The notes under the pieces were generated by a model that worked only from the letters and a program-made list of their open reading frames with translations, was not told the DNA's origin and did not search any database. Positions 34,784 through 43,129 of a stretch of DNA of 64,000 nucleotides are shown here, in pieces. Each line of letters opens with the position of its first letter. Position 1 is the stretch's first letter. The stretch spans positions 124,001-188,000 of the forward strand of contig UCKU01000009.1 of the NCBI GenBank assembly GCA_900473185.1, given 5' to 3'. Origin of the DNA: Hyphomicrobiales bacterium. GTDB lineage: Bacteria > Pseudomonadota > Alphaproteobacteria > Rhizobiales > Rhizobiaceae. A program made the position numbers and the translations under genes.

Positions 34784-35206
34784 TCAGGCGACCGTGACCG
34801 GAACTTCGGTCGAAGTGCGCATTGCGTGGCTGTAAGGGCAGACGATGTGGGCCGCAGCAGCGAGCTTTTCAGCGGTTTCGCGGTCGACGCCCGGGATGTT
34901 TACGGTCAGGGCCACTTCGATACCGAAGCCGCCGCCATCTTCACGCGGGCCGATGCCGACGGTTGCGGAGACAGTGGTTTCCTCTGGAATCTTGACCTTT
35001 TCCTTGCCGGCCACAAATTTCAAAGCACCGAGGAAGCAGGCCGAATAACCGGCCGCAAAGAGCTGTTCGGGATTGGTGCCCGTTGCGCCGTCGCCGCCGA
35101 GTTCCTTCGGCACGGTCAGCGTGACGTCGAGAACACCGTTTTCGGATACGGCGCGGCCTGCGCGGCCACCGGTGGCGGAAGCTTTGGTCGTATAGAGAAT
35201 AGGCAT
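34784..35206 (-). CDS. ohr: Organic hydroperoxide resistance protein
   Basis: A 140-residue thiol peroxidase of the Ohr/OsmC family that reduces organic and fatty-acid hydroperoxides. The two redox cysteines are C57 in AAGYSACFLGAL and C123 in AAHIVCPYSHAMR. The opening MPILYTTKASATGGRAGRA is typical of Ohr. It is divergent from a MarR-type ohrR gene with a characteristic dyad in the gap, so organic peroxides should induce it. Confidence 0.95.
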   Translation of the reverse strand: MPILYTTKASATGGRAGRAVSENGVLDVTLTVPKELGGDGATGTNPEQLFAAGYSACFLGALKFVAGKEKVKIPEETTVSATVGIGPREDGGGFGIEVALTVNIPGVDRETAEKLAAAAHIVCPYSHAMRTSTEVPVTVA

Positions 35207-35259
35207 GACAATCTCCTTTGGTTGGCCCCGTTCGTTCGGGTTGAGTTTTTAATAACGCC

Positions 35260-35270
35260 CAATTAAATTG
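35260..35270. promoter_or_regulatory. OhrR operator-like dyad
   Basis: CAATTAAATTG is a perfect dyad around a central A, extending to GTAC on one side. AATT-rich dyads of this form are the known OhrR binding sites. It lies between the divergent ohr and ohrR genes, 54 bases from the ohr start. Confidence 0.72.
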
Positions 35271-35342
35271 TACGCAAGTGAATTTTGCAAATTGCATTCG
35301 GAATTTGAAAAGAGGACAATGAGACCTCTGAGGATGACAGCG

Positions 35343-35810
35343 ATGAAAGCGAGACCTGCGAAAGTGATGGAAATACCGGAAGAGGAAAAGCGGCTGGAGA
35401 AGCAGCTCTGTTTCGCGGTTTACGCGACGGCGCATGCCTTTACCCGCGCCTATAAGCCCATACTCGACAAGGTGGGCCTCACCTATCCGCAATATCTCGT
35501 CATGCTGGTGTTATGGGAAAAGGCCGAACTGCCTGTCAAAACGATCGGCGAGCAGCTCGATCTCGATTCCGGCACGCTCTCCCCTCTCCTCAAACGGCTG
35601 GAGCAGAACGGCCTCATCAAGCGCACCCGCGATTCCCGCGACGAGCGGCAGGTCATCGTGTCGCTGACCCCGAAAGGTCAGGCGATGAGGGGCGAGGTCA
35701 ATACAATCATGTCGTCGATCGGCGAGGCGATCGGCTGCACGCTGGAGGAAATGGCGGTCATGCGCGACATGCTGACCCGGCTGCGCGGAAATCTCAACGC
35801 AAGCATATAG
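35343..35810 (+). CDS. ohrR: OhrR, MarR-family organic peroxide sensor
   Basis: A 155-residue regulator. The reactive cysteine is C23 in EKQLCFAVYATAHAFTRAY, the OhrR hallmark. The winged helix includes YPQYLVMLVLWEKAELPVKT, LDLDSGTLSPLLKRLEQNG and RTRDSRDERQVIVSLTPKG. I chose the ATG at 35343 because GAGG sits nine bases before it; ATGs at 35319 and 35334 and a TTG at 35268 are in frame. Oxidation of C23 should release it from the dyad upstream and induce ohr. Confidence 0.93.
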   Translation: MKARPAKVMEIPEEEKRLEKQLCFAVYATAHAFTRAYKPILDKVGLTYPQYLVMLVLWEKAELPVKTIGEQLDLDSGTLSPLLKRLEQNGLIKRTRDSRDERQVIVSLTPKGQAMRGEVNTIMSSIGEAIGCTLEEMAVMRDMLTRLRGNLNASI

Positions 35811-35840
35811 GCCGAGTCCAAGCACGGCCTGAAAGACGAT

Positions 35841-35870
35841 GCCCGCGCCAACCCGGCGCGGGCAATTTGC
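35841..35870 (+). terminator. Hairpin after ohrR
   Basis: GCCCGCGCC (35841-35849) pairs perfectly with GGCGCGGGC (35855-35863), loop AACCC, followed by AATTTGCATT. It lies between convergent ohrR and the MFS gene. Confidence 0.65.
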
Positions 35871-35871
35871 A

Positions 35872-37272
35872 TTATTCCGCTGCCTGATAGGCCTGCGGGC
35901 GAAGGGTGGCGCTCTTCGGGCCGACAGCGGCAAGCAGAGTGATCAGGATCGCCAGCAGCGCCACGAAGACGATACCGCCGACATAGGGATCCCAGCCGAA
36001 GTGCGGGGCTGCCGCGAAGATCGCGGAGGCCGCCGCAAGGACAATGCCGCCGCCGATCTGGAAGGAGGCAAAGAGCAGGCCGGAGGCAAGGCCGGACTTG
36101 TCCTCTTCGACATCAGACAGTGCTGCAACCTGGATCGCGGGATAGGTCATGGCATAACCGACGCCGAGCGGGATCTGGTTCAAGGCAACCAGGATGATCG
36201 GATCGATGTGCCCGACCAGCGCTACCCAGAGGATATAACTCGTTGCCTGCAAGCCGACACCGACAGCCATCAGGCCCGTCGTGCCGCGGTTCTGCGCCAC
36301 AGTGGCAAAACGCGGTGCCAGGAACATGACGCAGACGCCGCCGAAGGCGAAGCAGAAGCCGGTGGCAAAGGCCGACCAGCCGATGACATCCTGATAATAG
36401 AGCGTGGCGATGAACTGGAAGCCGACATAGGCGCCCTGGAACAAAGCGGCGATGGCGTTGGCATGGCTGAGCTTTGCCCGGCGGAAGATATGCAGCGGCA
36501 CCATGGGATCGGCATGGCGCGATTCAACGATCAGGAAGAGTGCGATCAGCACCACGGAGGCAACGAGCGAGCCCCAGGTGAAGAAGTCATTCCAGCCGGC
36601 TGCGGCAGCATTGGTGATGCCGAAGACGAAGAGCAGCAGGCCGGGGGTGATCGTCAAGGCGCCCGCCCAGTCGAAATGCTTGCGTCCCTCGCCGCGCCGC
36701 GCATCAGGAGGCAGGACAAAGGGAGCGATCGCCAGCGTGAGGATTGCCACCGGGGCGCCCATGACGAGCGTTGCCCGCCAGCTCACGAGGGTGGCGGCAC
36801 CGCCGAGCACCATGCCGAGCACGAAGCCGGTGGCGCCCGTAGAAGCGAAGACGCCGAGCGCCTTTGCCCGCTTCTCGCCCTCGCCGAAGACGGAGAGCAG
36901 CAGGGCAAGTGCTGCCGGGGCGGTAAAGGCTGCGGCGATGCCCTTCACCAGACGAGCAGCGATCAGCGTCGGACCGCTATCGACGAAACCGCCGGCGATG
37001 CTGGCGGCAGCGAATATGCCAAGCGACCAGAGGAAAACGCGGCGGTGGCCAAAGAGGTCGGCGACACGGCCGCCGAGCAGCAGGAATCCGCCGTAGCCCA
37101 GCACATAGGCGCTGACGGCCCATTGAAGCGAGGTTGCCGGCATACCAAGTTCGGTCTGGATGGCAGGCAGGGCGACCCCGATGGTGGACACATCCATGGC
37201 GTCAAGGAAATTCGCAGCGCAGAGCAGCAGCAACGCCAAGCCGGCTCCGCGTGGAGATGGGGAATTTGTCAT
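35872..37272 (-). CDS. DHA2-type MFS transporter
   Basis: A 466-residue major facilitator with about 14 helices. The DHA2 start is clear: LLLLCAANFLDAMDVSTIGV, ALPAIQTELGMPATSLQWAV, and motif A-like GGRVADLFGHRRVFLWSLG. Members export drugs, dyes or metabolites. AAGGA lies upstream of the ATG. It is divergent from a LysR regulator that starts 123 bases away, so it is probably the target of that regulator. The substrate is unknown. Confidence 0.9.
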   Translation of the reverse strand: MTNSPSPRGAGLALLLLCAANFLDAMDVSTIGVALPAIQTELGMPATSLQWAVSAYVLGYGGFLLLGGRVADLFGHRRVFLWSLGIFAAASIAGGFVDSGPTLIAARLVKGIAAAFTAPAALALLLSVFGEGEKRAKALGVFASTGATGFVLGMVLGGAATLVSWRATLVMGAPVAILTLAIAPFVLPPDARRGEGRKHFDWAGALTITPGLLLFVFGITNAAAAGWNDFFTWGSLVASVVLIALFLIVESRHADPMVPLHIFRRAKLSHANAIAALFQGAYVGFQFIATLYYQDVIGWSAFATGFCFAFGGVCVMFLAPRFATVAQNRGTTGLMAVGVGLQATSYILWVALVGHIDPIILVALNQIPLGVGYAMTYPAIQVAALSDVEEDKSGLASGLLFASFQIGGGIVLAAASAIFAAAPHFGWDPYVGGIVFVALLAILITLLAAVGPKSATLRPQAYQAAE

Positions 37273-37395
37273 CGATCTCAGTTCCTTCTTTGCTGCCGCT
37301 CTTGCCGGGAGGCTGGCCGGCGGCAGGGAACGAGAAAATGTACAGCTTCCAACCCTATTGCAAATTGATAGTACCCATGTCAGGTATTACTGATA

Positions 37396-38358
37396 ATGAT
37401 GAATGACGCTATCCTTCGCAAAATCGATCTTAACCTTCTGCTCGCCTTCTCGGTGTTGATGCAGGAGCGCAATGTCAGCCGCGCTGCCGAAAGGCTGCTG
37501 CTCGGCCAACCCGGACTTTCGGCCGCTCTCAAGCGGCTGCGCGAGGCGCTTGATGATGAGTTGTTCGTGCGCGTCGGCCGCGGTCTGCAGCCGACGGCGC
37601 GGGCACTGGCCATCGCTCCAGCAATCGAGGATGCGCTCTCCGGCATCGAACGGGCCATCCGCCCGCCCACAGGCTTCGATCCATCAACCTGGCAGGGCGA
37701 ATTCCGCGTCGGCATGTGCGACAATCTGGAAACGGCCTTCTTCGGCCCTTTGGTCGCGCGGCTGCGCCAGCTTGCGCCGGGCGCGCGGCTCGTGGGCGTC
37801 GCTGCCGACAAGCGCGATGCGGCGCAGATGCTCGATGACGGCGCTTATGAATTCAGCATCTCCGTTCATGGCGAACCAGCCTCCTGGCATATCCGTATGC
37901 CGCTGTTCGAGCAGTGCTCGATCGCCATCTACGATCCGCAGCAGTTGAAGCTGAAGCCGCCGATCAGCGTCGAGGATTTCATAGCCGCGCCGCATATCGC
38001 CATCTCCTTTTTCGGCAGCGCGACAACGGCGGTCGATGCCGCGCTCGACAAGGTGGGTCTGAGCCGCAACGTGGTGGCGACCGTTCCCCGCTATTCGGCC
38101 GTTCCGCCAGCGCTGAGGGCCATGCCGTCGATCGCCGTCGTGCCGGAATCGCTGGGACGCTGCATGGCGCAGCTTCACAATCTCGAGGTGTCGATGCCGC
38201 CGATCGAGCTGCCGGCCGATCCGGTGTCGATGCTGTATCGGCGGGTGGACAGGGCGGACGAGCGGGCGTCGTGGTTTCGGCGATTGTTTGTCGAGGTGGC
38301 GGATAAGGCGCTGCTTGCTTCGGGGTGCAGGGCTGGGATTTGCGCTGAGGCGGCTTGA
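37396..38358 (+). CDS. LysR-family transcriptional regulator
   Basis: A 320-residue regulator. The HTH is N-terminal: LRKIDLNLLLAFSVLMQERN, VSRAAERLLLGQPGLSAALK, RLREALDDELFVRVGRGLQP. The effector domain covers about 95-300. It resembles the NodD/SyrM-like or NahR-like subgroup by the DLNLL opening, but the ligand is not known. It is divergent from the MFS gene; in the gap TACC-N7-GGTA (37372-37386) is a weak LysR-like dyad. ATG at 37396 or 37399 are both possible. A perfect terminator follows. Confidence 0.9.
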   Translation: MMNDAILRKIDLNLLLAFSVLMQERNVSRAAERLLLGQPGLSAALKRLREALDDELFVRVGRGLQPTARALAIAPAIEDALSGIERAIRPPTGFDPSTWQGEFRVGMCDNLETAFFGPLVARLRQLAPGARLVGVAADKRDAAQMLDDGAYEFSISVHGEPASWHIRMPLFEQCSIAIYDPQQLKLKPPISVEDFIAAPHIAISFFGSATTAVDAALDKVGLSRNVVATVPRYSAVPPALRAMPSIAVVPESLGRCMAQLHNLEVSMPPIELPADPVSMLYRRVDRADERASWFRRLFVEVADKALLASGCRAGICAEAA

Positions 38359-38370
38359 GGGATTTCAATA

Positions 38371-38400
38371 AAAAACCGCCCAAATGGGCGGTTTTTGTTT
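38371..38400 (+). terminator. Rho-independent terminator after lysR
   Basis: AAAAACCGCCCA (38371-38382) and TGGGCGGTTTTT (38385-38396) form a perfect 12-bp stem with loop AA, followed by GTTT. It begins 12 bases after the stop. Confidence 0.95.
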
Positions 38401-38451
38401 TGGGTCAGGCACCTCTCCAGCCCTGCGCTTACGCTTCGGGCGTTCGTCACT

Positions 38452-38491
38452 GCAATCGATTCACTGGATCGATTGCTCGGGCTTCGCCCGA
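38452..38491. repeat. Pair of adjacent perfect hairpins at the end of the first ldt gene
   Basis: GCAATCGAT-TCACTGG-ATCGATTGC (38452-38476) is directly followed by TCGGGC-TTC-GCCCGA (38477-38491). The flanks TTCGGGCGTTCGTCACTGC and CGACCGTTCCTCACTGC resemble each other, the second entering the ldt stop codon. This looks like a rhizobial palindromic intergenic repeat; it may end transcription of the minus-strand ldt gene. Confidence 0.6.
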
Positions 38492-38498
38492 CCGTTCC

Positions 38499-39224
38499 TC
38501 ACTGCCAAACAACGATCGGGGTTTTGTTGGGGACGCGATCGTAGAGGTCGATGATATCCTGATTGAGCAGGCGCACGCAGCCCGACGAGACAGCCTTGCC
38601 GATGGAGCGCCATTCCGGATTGCCGTGCAGACGATACAGCGTGTCTTCGTTGTTCGAGAAGATGTAGAGCGCGCGCGCACCGAGCGGGTTCAACAGGCCT
38701 GGCTCCATGCCGCCGCGGTCGATCGAGTATTTCGCAAGCTCCGGCTGGCGGGCAACCATCTCATTCGGCGGCTTCCAGCGCGGCCATTTCTGCTTCCACT
38801 GGATCACGCCATTACCCGACCAGGCGAAGCCTTCGCGGCCGATGCCGACGCCGTAGCGCATAGCCATGCCGCCAGGCTGGACGAGATAGAGGAAGCGCGA
38901 GGGCGTATCGACAACGATGGTGCCGGGCGGCTGGCCCGTCGGATCCACGACCTGTTGGCGATAATAGCGCGGATCGATCTGCTGGTAGGGAACGGCGGGG
39001 ATTAGGAAACCGCCGTCTTCGATTGGGCCGTACATGACGGCAAGTTCTGCTTCGCCGGGCGCGCTCGTCGTCTGGAACGCGCGGAAGGGCGAACGGTAGC
39101 TGATCGACATGCCGCCATTTTCGACCGTATTCGAAGTGGAGGCACAGCCTGCCAGCGCGGAAGCCGCTGTCAAAGCCGAAAAGGAAAGAAAGCTACGACG
39201 GGAGAGGGGTTTATCGAGGCTCAT
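38499..39224 (-). CDS. L,D-transpeptidase lipoprotein (YkuD domain)
   Basis: A 241-residue envelope enzyme that should form 3-3 cross-links in peptidoglycan or attach proteins to it. The YkuD active site is present: YRLHGNPEWRSIGKAVSSGC then VRLLNQDIIDLYDRV, with the catalytic His and Cys. The start has twin arginines (LSRRSFLSF) and the lipobox ALAGC with C27, so it may be a Tat-exported lipoprotein. Its neighbour at 39502-40314 is a paralogue with the same core, REGFAW-G-GVIQWKQKWPRW. The substrates are inferred from family. Its end adjoins a palindromic repeat. Confidence 0.93.
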   Translation of the reverse strand: MSLDKPLSRRSFLSFSALTAASALAGCASTSNTVENGGMSISYRSPFRAFQTTSAPGEAELAVMYGPIEDGGFLIPAVPYQQIDPRYYRQQVVDPTGQPPGTIVVDTPSRFLYLVQPGGMAMRYGVGIGREGFAWSGNGVIQWKQKWPRWKPPNEMVARQPELAKYSIDRGGMEPGLLNPLGARALYIFSNNEDTLYRLHGNPEWRSIGKAVSSGCVRLLNQDIIDLYDRVPNKTPIVVWQ

Positions 39225-39304
39225 GACGCGGGACTGATTTCCTTCGTGATACGGGGCTTGCCATAAACGCAGCTCACCCCTGATTCGTCCAATGCCGAAA
39301 TCGA

Positions 39305-39408
39305 CTACAGCGCCGCGCGTCTTCAGACGCGCAAAGGACGCTGTAGCACTTTAAATTGCTGCATAATTTTATCCTTAAAGCGATTCCGATTTAAGGAGTT
39401 ATGCAGCA
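39305..39408. repeat. Palindromic mosaic repeat, second family (copy D)
   Basis: Two modules side by side. CTACAGCG to CGCTGTAG encloses CGCGCGTCTTCAGACGCGC, itself a hairpin. GCTGCATAA to TTATGCAGC encloses ATCCTTAAA and TTTAAGGA arms. The design is like copies A and B but the sequence is different. It lies between the two ldt genes, in a 277-base gap with no gene. Confidence 0.7.
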
Positions 39409-39501
39409 GGAAAAAATCTATCGGCTTATACTAAATAAACCATAGCATCACGCAGACGTGTCCAGCTCCGGGCAGACGATCTCGCCTGCCCTGTTGCAGC
39501 C

Positions 39502-40314
39502 CTACATCACAACGATCTCGGACTTGGCCGGCACGCGGTCGTAGAGGTCGACCACATCCTGATTGAGCATGCGCACGCAGCCGGAGGAAACCGCCTTGCC
39601 GATCGACTGCCAGTCGGGCGTGCCGTGAATGCGATAAAGCGTGTCCTGGCCGTTCTTGAAAATATACATGGCACGGGCGCCGAGGGGATTTGCGAGGCCC
39701 GGATTCATGCCGCCATTTTCCGCAGAGAAGGGACGAACTTCCGGCTGGCGAGAGACCATTTCGACCGGCGGTGTCCAGCGCGGCCACTTCTGCTTCCACT
39801 GGATGACGCCACGGCCCTTCCAGGCGAAGCCCTCGCGGCCGAGGCCAACACCGTAGCGCATCGCCTTGCCATTGCCTTCGACGAAATAGAGGAAGCGGTC
39901 CTTGGTATCGACGACGATCGTGCCGGAGCGCTCGTTGGTCTGGTAATCGACCTCCTGGCGCAGATACTCCGGATGGATGCGAGTGGCGGGGATGGCAGGC
40001 AGCGTGAAGTCGCCGTCCTTCAACTGGCCATACATGCCCATGTCGAGGTTCAACGGGTTGCTGACCGGCAGACCGTAAGTCTGGTGGAACTGCGTCTTGT
40101 AGAGTTCGCGCGTCTGCGGCACCGGCTGATCGGGGATCGGCTTGACGCGGCGCGGGTCGACACCCGGCGGCTCATAGAAGACCGGCGAGATTTCCTGCAC
40201 GAAGCGCGCCGGCGAATCGGCTGCGACATCCGGAACGAGAATGTTGCAGCTGCTGAGCGACGTTGCGGCAGCAACGAGCCCGGCAAACGGGAAAGCCCGG
40301 CGCAGAAAATTCAT
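39502..40314 (-). CDS. L,D-transpeptidase lipoprotein (YkuD domain), paralogue
   Basis: A 270-residue envelope enzyme paralogous to the next gene downstream. The active site is YRIHGTPDWQSIGKAVSSGC then VRMLNQDVVDLYDRV. The signal peptide ends in the lipobox SLSSC with C23. A Pro-rich stretch (EPPGVDPRRVKPIPDQPVPQ) links the lipid anchor to the catalytic domain. I chose the ATG at 40314, with GAGGG eight bases before; 17 more residues are open upstream but look unrelated. It should remodel peptidoglycan cross-links at the inner face of the outer membrane or in the periplasm. Confidence 0.93.
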   Translation of the reverse strand: MNFLRRAFPFAGLVAAATSLSSCNILVPDVAADSPARFVQEISPVFYEPPGVDPRRVKPIPDQPVPQTRELYKTQFHQTYGLPVSNPLNLDMGMYGQLKDGDFTLPAIPATRIHPEYLRQEVDYQTNERSGTIVVDTKDRFLYFVEGNGKAMRYGVGLGREGFAWKGRGVIQWKQKWPRWTPPVEMVSRQPEVRPFSAENGGMNPGLANPLGARAMYIFKNGQDTLYRIHGTPDWQSIGKAVSSGCVRMLNQDVVDLYDRVPAKSEIVVM

Positions 40315-40461
40315 GAAACCACCCTCATCAGCGATAACAGAGACAGCATTATCTGCTCGCAGCATGGCATTCGCGGCTGGCGCGAGGCTGGTGGCAGAGG
40401 CCGAAGTGATCTCAAATAAGCAGTGGATGCAGGCCTCTGTCGGACCTGCATCCGGCGACTG

Positions 40462-41385
40462 TCAGGCCGCGACACCATGGAAGAACTGTATGCTCTGCTC
40501 GATCTCGGCGGGCAGCGCCGAGGTATGGTTGCCGTCAACTGTATCGGCTTCGATGCGCGTGCCAGCCGCACGAGCGCGGGAGACGAGCAGATCGGCGCGA
40601 TCGTTGAAGTGAGACTCTTCCGTGCCGTGCAGCACGCGCACCGGACATTTGAAGCTGTGCGCGTAGCAAAGCGCCGTGCGCACCTCGAACTCATGCGCGT
40701 TGGAATCGTCGAAGCGGATGTCTTCAGGATAGCGGTTGAAGAAACGGAAGGCATCCGCATTACCTGAAATCGGCACGGCGGCCCGAAAATGATGCGTACT
40801 CATCGCCGTCAGCATGGTCAGCGTGCCGCCAACGCTGTGGCCGGCGATGAAGAGGCGCTCGGGATCGACGCCCGGCAGGTGGCGCAGGCGCTCGGTCGCG
40901 GCGAGCACGTCGTCCACCTCGTCGTAGAAGCCTGAGAAATTGCCCATCTGGCCGTTTTCGCCGCGCATGGACGGCATCATCACCACATAACCGGCATCGA
41001 TGTAGGGCTTCATGAGCTGCCAGTGACCCATGCCCATGGCATTGCCGCCGTGAAGGAAGAGGATGCCGGGCTTTGGCTTGCTCTCGCGCTTGTATTTGGA
41101 CACCCAGGCCGTCAGCTCCAGCTCGCCGCCGTAGCCGGAACGATAGAAGATCCGGTCGGCATCGGCGGGTGCTGTCAGCGGCTCGTATTTGTCCGGCGCC
41201 GGCCCCTTCTGCAGCAACTTGGTGCGGAAGTGATGGCGGACACTGGCATAGTCATGCTTGGCAAGCCTCGGAACATCGGGAACATCGAAGGCATTCGCAA
41301 GGCGAGGCAGCATAAGAGAGCCGGCTATGCCTGCAAGCAGGCCGCGGCGTTGACGGAAAAAGGCATTTCGTTCTTGCGAGCTCAT
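40462..41385 (-). CDS. Alpha/beta hydrolase, Tat-exported
   Basis: A 307-residue hydrolase of the S9/dienelactone-like alpha/beta fold. Marks are GILFLHGGNAMGMGHW (oxyanion HGG), the nucleophile elbow IAGHSVGGTLTML, CPVRVLHGTEESHFNDRAD with the likely acid, and DTVDGNHTSALP with the likely His. The amino end FRQRRGLLAGIAGSLMLPRL, then ANA, looks like a twin-arginine signal, so it acts in the periplasm. Substrate unknown. The start could be ATG 41385 or GTG 41394; neither has a strong ribosome site. Confidence 0.87.
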   Translation of the reverse strand: MSSQERNAFFRQRRGLLAGIAGSLMLPRLANAFDVPDVPRLAKHDYASVRHHFRTKLLQKGPAPDKYEPLTAPADADRIFYRSGYGGELELTAWVSKYKRESKPKPGILFLHGGNAMGMGHWQLMKPYIDAGYVVMMPSMRGENGQMGNFSGFYDEVDDVLAATERLRHLPGVDPERLFIAGHSVGGTLTMLTAMSTHHFRAAVPISGNADAFRFFNRYPEDIRFDDSNAHEFEVRTALCYAHSFKCPVRVLHGTEESHFNDRADLLVSRARAAGTRIEADTVDGNHTSALPAEIEQSIQFFHGVAA

Positions 41386-41500
41386 ACGCGGCACCCATCA
41401 TTTCCCCGGCTCAAAAAATCTGCACCGGAAGAGCGTTGCCGCCAATACACATGCTGTTGAAAACGGGGGGCCTGCGTCATTTTTGCGCAGGCAGATATCG

Positions 41501-43126
41501 TCAACCCGCCTTGGCGTCGATCATAGCAATGAGCGTGCGCAGCCGATCGGCCTCGTAGGAGGGCTTGTCGGGGCGCAATCTCGCAATGCGAGGGAAGCGC
41601 ATGGCGACGCCCGACTTGTGGCGAGTGGAGCGATTGATTCCCTCGAAGGCGACCTCCACCACGAAGCCGAACTCCTTATCCGCCCGCACTGCCCTGACCG
41701 GTCCGAAGCGCTCGGTCGTGTTGTTACGCACGAACTTGTCCAGCACTTCGAGCTCAGCATCGGTGAAGCCGAAATAGGCCTTGCCGACGGGGACGAGCTG
41801 TTCACCATCCTCGTCATCCGCCCAGACGCCGAAGGTGAAATCCGAATAATAGCTGGAGCGCTTGCCGTGGCCGCGCTGGGCATACATCAGCACCGCATCG
41901 ACATTGTAAGGATTACGTTTCCACTTGAACCACGGCCCCTTCATGCGGCCGGCCTGATAGATGCTGTCGCGGCGCTTGATCATCACGCCTTCGATAACGG
42001 GATCGGGCGGGGCGGCGCGCAGATCGTCCAGCTGCTCCCAGGTGGAGAAAGGCACCAGAGGCGAGAGGTCGAAGCGATCATGCGGGGCGCGGTCGATAAT
42101 TTCCGAGAGCCGGTCGCGGCGCTCGATATAGTTCTTGCCGCGCACGTCCTGCTCACCGTCGAAAAGCATGTCATAGGCGCGGATGAAAGCCGGATATTCC
42201 TCCAGCATCCTTGGCGTCACCGTCTTGCGGTTCAGGCGCTGCTGCAGATCGGAGAAGGTGCGGGTCGGATTATTCGAACGCGCCGTGCCGCCGACCAGAA
42301 GCTCGCCATCGATGACGCCGGAAAAGCTGATGGAGTCCAGAATATCAGGAAAGGCGCCGGAGATATCATCGCCGGAGCGGGAATAGATCCTGCGCGTCTC
42401 GCCGGAGCGGGACAGCTGCACACGGATGCCGTCCCATTTCCATTCGGCGGCATAATCGGCGGGGTCGAGACTATCAAGATCACCCTCCTCCACCGGATTG
42501 GCAAGCATGACGGAATGGAAGATGGCAGGCGTTGCCAGCACCGGTTTTTCTTCTCCGCCCTCCAGCCATTTGAAGAGCGATTCATAGGGCGCCTGCAAGC
42601 CGTGCCACAGGGTTTCGATCTCTGTGACATCCTTGCCACCGAGATCGGCGAGCGCCTGCTTGGCAAGGCGCGCGGACACGCCGATACGCAGCGCCCCGGT
42701 CGCAAGCTTGATGAAGGCGAAGCGGCCGGAGGAATCGAGACGGTCGAGCAGATCGCGCACGAAGCTGCGCACTTCCGTGCGGCCAAGCGAATTCATCCTG
42801 ATGACCACCTCGCCGAGACGCGGCTGAGCGAGCGCGGAGCGGTCGATATCGCGCTCATTGTCCCATACCAGCGAGATGGTTTCGGCGAGGTCGCCGACAT
42901 AATCGTAGGAGTAGCGAAAGAGCACATCGTCCATGCGCTCCAGAACCAGTTCGCGCAGCATGGCGGGCTTGACGTTGCGCACCTCCAGCGTGCCGGCAAT
43001 GGCGGCAAGACCGTAGCCGCGATCAGGATCCGGTGTGTCGCGGAAATAGTCGGTCAGGAGCTTCAGTTTGCCGTTGCGGCTGGGGGTGAGAACCAGGCGG
43101 TCTAGGAGGTCGGCGAAGGCTTTCAT
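41501..43126 (-). CDS. ATP-dependent DNA ligase of the Lhr/exonuclease-associated type
   Basis: A 541-residue ligase. The adenylated lysine is K230 in DYAAEWKWDGIRVQLSRSG (motif I). Other motifs are SGVIDGELLVGG, FIRAYDMLFDGEQDVRG, DPVIEGVMIKRRDSIYQ and GPWFKWKRNPYNVDAV. The length and the N-terminal helical domain fit the bacterial family TIGR04120, normally encoded with an exonuclease, a DEXH helicase (Lhr-Core) and the endonuclease PdeM. Here only the exonuclease is adjacent; the two genes are three bases apart. Likely role is sealing nicks during DNA damage repair. Confidence 0.93.
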   Translation of the reverse strand: MKAFADLLDRLVLTPSRNGKLKLLTDYFRDTPDPDRGYGLAAIAGTLEVRNVKPAMLRELVLERMDDVLFRYSYDYVGDLAETISLVWDNERDIDRSALAQPRLGEVVIRMNSLGRTEVRSFVRDLLDRLDSSGRFAFIKLATGALRIGVSARLAKQALADLGGKDVTEIETLWHGLQAPYESLFKWLEGGEEKPVLATPAIFHSVMLANPVEEGDLDSLDPADYAAEWKWDGIRVQLSRSGETRRIYSRSGDDISGAFPDILDSISFSGVIDGELLVGGTARSNNPTRTFSDLQQRLNRKTVTPRMLEEYPAFIRAYDMLFDGEQDVRGKNYIERRDRLSEIIDRAPHDRFDLSPLVPFSTWEQLDDLRAAPPDPVIEGVMIKRRDSIYQAGRMKGPWFKWKRNPYNVDAVLMYAQRGHGKRSSYYSDFTFGVWADDEDGEQLVPVGKAYFGFTDAELEVLDKFVRNNTTERFGPVRAVRADKEFGFVVEVAFEGINRSTRHKSGVAMRFPRIARLRPDKPSYEADRLRTLIAMIDAKAG

Positions 43127-43129
43127 GCT

